This document shows, piece after piece, positions 58,673 to 64,000 of a stretch of DNA of 64,000 nucleotides. The stretch's first letter is position 1, and each line of letters opens with the position of its first letter. The notes beneath the pieces are model-generated. The model was given only the letters and a program-made list of their open reading frames with translations. It did not search any database and was not told the origin of the DNA. Both the position numbers and the translations under genes were made by a program. The DNA is from Odobenus rosmarus divergens (Eukaryota; Chordata; Mammalia; Carnivora; Odobenidae): the NCBI RefSeq assembly GCF_000321225.1, contig NW_004450276.1, positions 6,106,071-6,170,070 on the forward strand, written 5' to 3'.

Positions 58673-59011
58673 TCATCATGACCAAGATCATCGTCAAATG
58701 AACCACCTCACCTTTACCATCATGCTGTTTGTATTTGGGATATTTTATTCACAAGATCTGACAATGTTAGTATTACATAAATCTTCCAGAATCAAAACTC
58801 TACATTAGTCCCAAACTAATGTGCATTTTAATCTCCCTCTACTATAGAGAGCATGAAAATAAACCAGCTTGAACAAAGTTCTTCCTCGTCCCTGGCACAG
58901 TTTCAGAAATTTCTCCAAATAAGTATTAGTAATTTTTTAATTGGAGAAAATTAATTCCTGCCTTCATTCCTAAATAACTAGATTTTTCCTATTAATTACC
59001 AGATTATTTTA

Positions 59012-59652
59012 TTTTTTTATTTATTTTTGGAGGGAGGGGAATGCAAACTAGTGCAGCCTCGCTGGAAAACACCATGGAGGTTCCTCAAAAAGTTAAAAAT
59101 AGAACTACCTTATGATCCAGCAATTGCACTACTAGGTGTTAACCCAACAAATACAAAAATACTAATTTGAAGGGACACATGCACCCCGATGTTTATAGCA
59201 GCAGCATCTACAATAACCAAATTATGGAAAGAGCCCAAATGTCCATCAACTGATTAACGGAAAAGAAGATGTGGTATATGTATAAGAATGAAATCTTGCC
59301 ATTTGCAACGATGTGGATGGAGCTACAGAGTATTATGCTAAGTGAAATAACTCAGAGAAAGACAAATACCATATAATTTCACTCACATGTGGAACTGAAG
59401 AAATAAAACAAATGATCATAGCAGGAAAAAAAGAGAGAAGCAAACCAAGAAATAGACTCTTCACTATAGAGAACGAACTGAGGGTTACCAGAGGGGAGAT
59501 GGGTTAAGTAGGTGATGAGGTGATTAAGGAGTGCGCTTGTCATGATGAGCACTGGGTGTTGCACGTAAGTGTTGAGTCACAAAATTGTACACCTGAAACT
59601 AATATTATGCTGTATATTAACCAACTGGAATTTACATAAAAACTTAAAAAAA
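59012..59652 (+). mobile_element. 5'-truncated L1, 3' end
   Basis: The last part of ORF2 and a carnivore-type 3' UTR ('GATGAGCACTGGGTGTTGCA', 'CAACTGGAATTTACATAAAA'). Duplication TAATTACCAGATTATTTTA (58993-59011) and TAATTACCAGATAATTTTA (59653-59671). Confidence 0.92.
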
Positions 59653-59671
59653 TAATTACCAGATAATTTTA

Positions 59672-62600
59672 GGGCTGAAAGTGGAACGAAAGATCTAGAC
59701 CAAACACTCATGGTATAAGGCAGAGAATAGTTAAGAGGCATAAGGGCATCGCCTTGACTCTGCAAGTCAGCACAGGACTGGACTGGCTCAAGTCTCCTGA
59801 CCAAATGTCATGCTATCTGCATTATCATAGATGCATCACATGGTTTCAGCTACACAAAAGAGCTCCCCATGGATCATACTAAATAGCATACGAACCAAGG
59901 TTGTCCAGGCTTTCCCTCTTCACAAATACTTTTACACAAAACACTTAATCCTCTCAGGTTCTCGTGAACCAAAAGAGACTAAAAACAGTTATTTTAGTTG
60001 AACTAATATTTCATATAAAAGAGTTAACAGTGTTTTTATGTGTAAACATTACTAAGTCACTAAGTATATCTGAAGCATTAAAATTATACACATTGTATGG
60101 GAATATTTACTTTAACATTCATTTGTTTTACTGAGAATTCTGAGTCCTAAATCAACTCATTGACTCAGATTCCAAAAAGGTAATTGTAAGACATACTTGT
60201 CTTTTTTACCAATGACCTAGTTTATTTTCCAAAAGAATTTAAAATAAATATAGGGATGTTTATCCAAGACAATCATTCCCGCACTCATCTTCCAGCATCT
60301 ACAGTACCTGTCCTCCTTTTCCTAAAGTAAATTTACATTTGGTTGTGATAACAGATTTTTTTTCAGCCTGGAATTTGATAAGCTTATCAACTTAAGATAA
60401 AAATTCAAACTCCAATTTCACAAACTGGCTAGAAAATTCAACGTCATTCCAGGGACAATATGAATACCAATATTATCAGCTTTATTTGTATCTTCTCCAA
60501 TTCTTTGTTTCTTTATGCATACGTGAAAAGGATTCCTTTGATTTATATCATCTATTTCAGCAATCAGCTTCCCTGTGTAAAGGAGTCCATCAGCCATATG
60601 TCCTGTTACTTCTTAGAGTAAATTTCGACTTCAAAATCTATCCAATCCATAGCAGAAGTCTCAGTGGTAGGATCTTTCTTATTCTCAATTGTTTCTTTAT
60701 TCTCTCTCTTTTCTAAACCTGACTACTTTGCTTAAATGGAAAACAAAGGATAAGAACAGCCAGTTATACAACCTCTACCCTAAGATTATTCTCTGACCTT
60801 CTTTAATTTCCAGGTTAAAAAAAAAAGTTTCAGATTTTCCAAACTCCTCACGTGTTATTACTCTTTTTCTTAAACACAAAGCCTGGAAAGTTATTGTTTT
60901 GGTTCTTATTATGATGAATAAAGTAGAACCAAGCAGAGTAAAAAGCAAACAAAATCAAAGAAACCAATAAAATCAAGAAAGAACTAAAGAAAAGCAATCA
61001 AGTCTAACTTTCCAGAGAAGATTCACTCTCAAATATTTTTTCTTACCTTTTTCTTTTGTTATGTCAAAGTTCAGAACAATATGGATATTTTTTAAATCAA
61101 CAACCTGTTTTCTTATATTCATACTATGATGTGTTTACAGAAAAGCAGAGAATAAAATAAGGGCATGAAAAAAATAATTTCAAAATTCTTCTTTAAGATT
61201 TCAATTCTAGTTGAAACTTTATAAGGAGTTTTTCTTCCCATTCTGGAGTCTCACTCCATAGAAATACAATTCTCCACCCTTTCGGCTTTCTTCTAGTTTA
61301 TATTACTCTATCTCAAAATAACCCCTTTATTCTGCCATTCCCTGACTTTTGTTTGCTGTTCTTGTCTCTTGACTTCTTCCCATGGAAAATTAATTTCTCA
61401 CCCACCCACCCCACCAAAGCATATTCCCTCCTCCCAGTGACGTTACAGCATAATGAGTCAACTTTCTGTGATTCATTATTATGACCACAAATCTACTAGC
61501 TTAGCCACACAAAGTTCTTTGATAACTTTCCTCCAGATATTTCCTTGCTTGGATTGCTCTGTATCTACCTCTGAGTCATCACACACATCTTCAGAACAAA
61601 TAAACCTCCAGTCTTCTGAAGGGCTGGGGAGAGGTAGCTGCCTGCTCTGTGAGGACAAGGAGGTGACCTGGGAATCCAAGTTGTAAAGTCCTTGAAGCAA
61701 TTCTCCGAATGCCACTTTACACCCCCCTCTCCTAGAGGTTTCAGCTTCCTACAAATTCCTGTGGCTTTCTGGAGTTCTTAGAGAAGTTGGCTCTCCACCC
61801 ACAGTCTTGGATTTCAACCTTATTCATACTGCTAAATCAGGTGTCACTCATCTGCTTTCCCAATCTTTGTTGACATCTTTTGTCTGTTGTCATTTCCTCC
61901 CTCTCCTTTGTTCTTGTGGGTTTGTTCCTTTTTAGTCCTTTGATATCCTTTCAGTGTGGTTTATAGAAGGAACACAAATAAATGCATCTGTCCAATCCAC
62001 CATGATTAACCGGAAGTATTTGTGCTGATTATTTGTAAAGCATGATTTTCTTTTTTTTTTTTTTAAACATAATCACACCCATTTCTCTTTGTCCATTCCA
62101 AGTTGTCTGCAGGCAAGGCCAAATAGCTAATTGGATTTTTTAAGGGGAAACAGCATTCAGTCCTAAGTAAAACTGTAAAGTAGCTGAAATTCATGTTCAA
62201 GGTTTTTAGCCTCCCCATTCTTTTGCCATTTTCCCCACTTGATGGCACCCTTCTCCATGATCCATTATCTTCGTGTTTTCTTTGTCTCTCACTCCCTCCC
62301 TCCCCCTGCCCTTCTCTCTCTTTCTCCCTCTCCTTCTCTCTCCATATCTATCTCACTCCAAGGAACTAGATCTATGGGCAGGAGAGAAACAAATGAATTT
62401 ATTCATACTAGGGTGTAAATGATTGACATCAGTAAAACTTGTATCCCGGGATATTAATACAATGAAAAATTCTAAACTGAAATTAAGGTAAACTGAAATG
62501 TCCAAAGATATATTTTGGAAGCTCTCTGGAAGCAGGAATGTTTTGCGAGAGGAACGGAGAGAGTGAAAAATGAGGGAGAAAGGACAGAAAAAATGAAATA

Positions 62601-63136
62601 CAAGGGACCAACAGGAAGAACAGATTGATGATAATGTCCAATTTCAAGAGATCATTTCCTATTTTTCTTCCTATATAGGCAAATCTGGAAGAAGCCAGAA
62701 TTTAAAAAAAAACATTAAGAAAACAAAATTGTAGAAACTATGACAAGAGACATGACACTGTGAAGGTACAAATACCATGAAAATTCTTTAATGTCTTGTA
62801 AACAAAATTATAAAAGTGTCCCAAATTCAACATATACCCCTACCTAATGTTAACAAGTAACCTGATTTTTCTGGTTAGTGATATCAATAGCTAGAACAGT
62901 CAGGTTTCATATCAGGAAAATAAATTTTTATGGACTACTCTGGAACAAATAATAAAGGAAGAGAAGCCAGTGTTTACCCGAAAGACAGCATTGTTTTTGA
63001 CATAAGCAAGAAAATTTCATGCCTACTAGATTTTATTATGGGGCCTTTCCAGATCCATTATCCCTAAGGCAAGTGGCTAGCACAAGCAGAGAAACTGAAG
63101 TAGGATGCCCTTGCTTAAAAAAAAAAAAAAAAAAAG
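59672..63136. other. no gene recognised; longest stretch poor in known repeats
   Basis: No L1, SINE, L2 or MIR recognised over about 3.4 kb. Short open frames (60486-60716, 61453-61686 and its reverse) have no features beyond chance. A pyrimidine tract lies at 62277-62342 and an A run at 63117-63135. Confidence 0.5.
62277..62342 (+). repeat. polypyrimidine tract
   Basis: Mostly TC and CCCT units over about 65 bases. Confidence 0.88.
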
Positions 63137-63337
63137 AGGGCACCTGGGTGGCTCAGCTGGTTAAGTAGCGGCCTTTGGCTCAGGTCATGATCTCAGGGTC
63201 CTGGAATCAAGCCCCGCATTGGGCTCCCTGCCCTTCTCTCTCTCCCTGTTGCTCCCCCTGCTCGTGCTCAATCTCTCTTTGTCAAATAAATAAATAAAAT
63301 CTTAAAAAAAAAAAGAAAGAAAGAAAGAAAAGAAAAC
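63137..63337 (+). mobile_element. SINEC
   Basis: Head GGCACCTGGGTGGCTCAGCT, tail (AAAT)n AATCTT, then A-rich (GAAA)n. It follows a 19-A run, so the target was probably A-rich and the duplication cannot be read. Confidence 0.92.
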
Positions 63338-63845
63338 AACAACAGAACCACTTTGTGAATCAATCTAACTATGCATCTTAAAGTATGTTCAGATTTCCTT
63401 GGAATGGAATTTTGATTTACTCATCTGTAAAATGTATCTGTGGCTATCAATGCAGATATGTGAAGCAACACCTTCCTGTCATTAAATTTCCACCAATTGT
63501 GAGAAAATGGTGAGGCTGTCATGAAACCAACTTTACCCAATTTAAACACCAGTTCTTCATTCCGAGGTTGTGTCCCACCTTGTATGAAACAGGAATGAAA
63601 ATGGATAGCTTTTTTCCTTTTCTCCTCCTTCTCCTTTGGATTGTTCTCATTAGCAGAATTTAAGAGATGATGGATTTCAATTGGTCAGGGACATTTAAAA
63701 AATTTAAAAACACCTACTTACCAATGATATGTATCTAAAGCCTCTTTCAATATCAATGCAAATTAATTCAAAATGGTCCTCTGGTTTTTCTTGTACCAGC
63801 AGATCTCAACATAGTTCTTTTAAACCTTGGTCTTTTTTTTTCCAT
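63338..63845. other. no gene or repeat recognised
   Basis: Low-copy sequence. Confidence 0.45.
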
Positions 63846-64000
63846 CTTTTTATTGTTATGTTAATCACCATACATTACATCATTAGTTTTTGATGTAGCG
63901 TTCCATGATTCATTGTCTGTGCATAACACCCAGTGCTCCACGCAGAACGTGCCCTCTTTAATACCCATCACCAGGCTAACCCATCCCCCCACCCCCTCCA
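63846..64000 (-). mobile_element. young L1 3' end, cut by the window edge
   Basis: Reverse carnivore L1 3' UTR: 'TATTGTTATGTTAATCACCA', 'TAACACCCAGTGCTCCACGC', then a C-rich (reversed G-rich) region at the edge. The element continues beyond 64000. Confidence 0.93.

Noticed and set aside
59672..63136. Possible host exons in the repeat-poor stretch
   Set aside because: Short open frames lack convincing splice-site pairs, protein similarity or codon bias; conservation data would be needed.
3781..63337. tRNA genes suggested by repeated A-box and B-box-like words
   Set aside because: All such words seen lie in tRNA-derived SINE heads that do not fold into a full cloverleaf and are followed by SINE bodies.
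1..64000. A novel multi-gene biological system
   Set aside because: No intact coding genes are present on either strand; everything recognisable is retroposon, pseudogene, old transposon or simple repeat.

Overview
The window is mammalian nuclear DNA, almost certainly from a caniform carnivoran. The main clue is about thirty copies of the carnivore tRNA-Lys-derived SINE (SINEC/CAN-SINE), with its 'GCCTGGGTGGCTCAGT' head, CT-rich middle and (AAAT)n AATCTTT tail, on both strands. The 3' ends of young carnivore-type L1 elements are also present. I found no intact protein-coding gene, no tRNA or rRNA gene, no CRISPR array and no prokaryotic-style operon. The sequence is intergenic or deep-intronic and dominated by dead retrotransposons.

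Layout. 560-2285 holds a processed LDHA pseudogene with a 5' UTR remnant, intron-less coding region, 3' UTR, AATAAA and poly(A). 3468-16612 is one large nest: an old L1 interrupted by a second near-full-length L1 (6287-13148), which is itself interrupted by SINEs and a young L1 3' end carrying a 50-N gap. 16860-17665 is an unassigned dispersed repeat. 17870-20590 is an old L1/HAL1-like element broken by a probable solo LTR and a SINE. 21130-27460 contains minus-strand L1 3' ends, SINEs and a twin-primed L1 inserted in an older L1. 27470-31740 is mostly unique sequence with MIR, SINE and one L1 tail. 31740-41058 is L2, then a minus-strand L1 complex, then a plus-strand old L1 (35880-40780). 41060-54600 is mostly low-copy sequence with L2, L1 and SINE pieces, two probable LTRs and a MER5A-like hAT element. 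55077-57572 and 59012-59652 are plus-strand L1s. 59672-63110 is largely unrecognised sequence. The window ends inside a minus-strand young L1 tail.

Nothing here works as a genetic pathway. The interest lies in how the insertions were made and rearranged: an L1 with an apparent 3' transduction, a clean twin-primed L1, a microinversion of about 87 bp inside an L1, a SINE tail carrying an inverted copy of its own flank, an 81-bp tandem duplication, and three LTR-like blocks. Family names come from my recall of consensus sequences, not from a database run; subfamily assignments are deliberately left loose.
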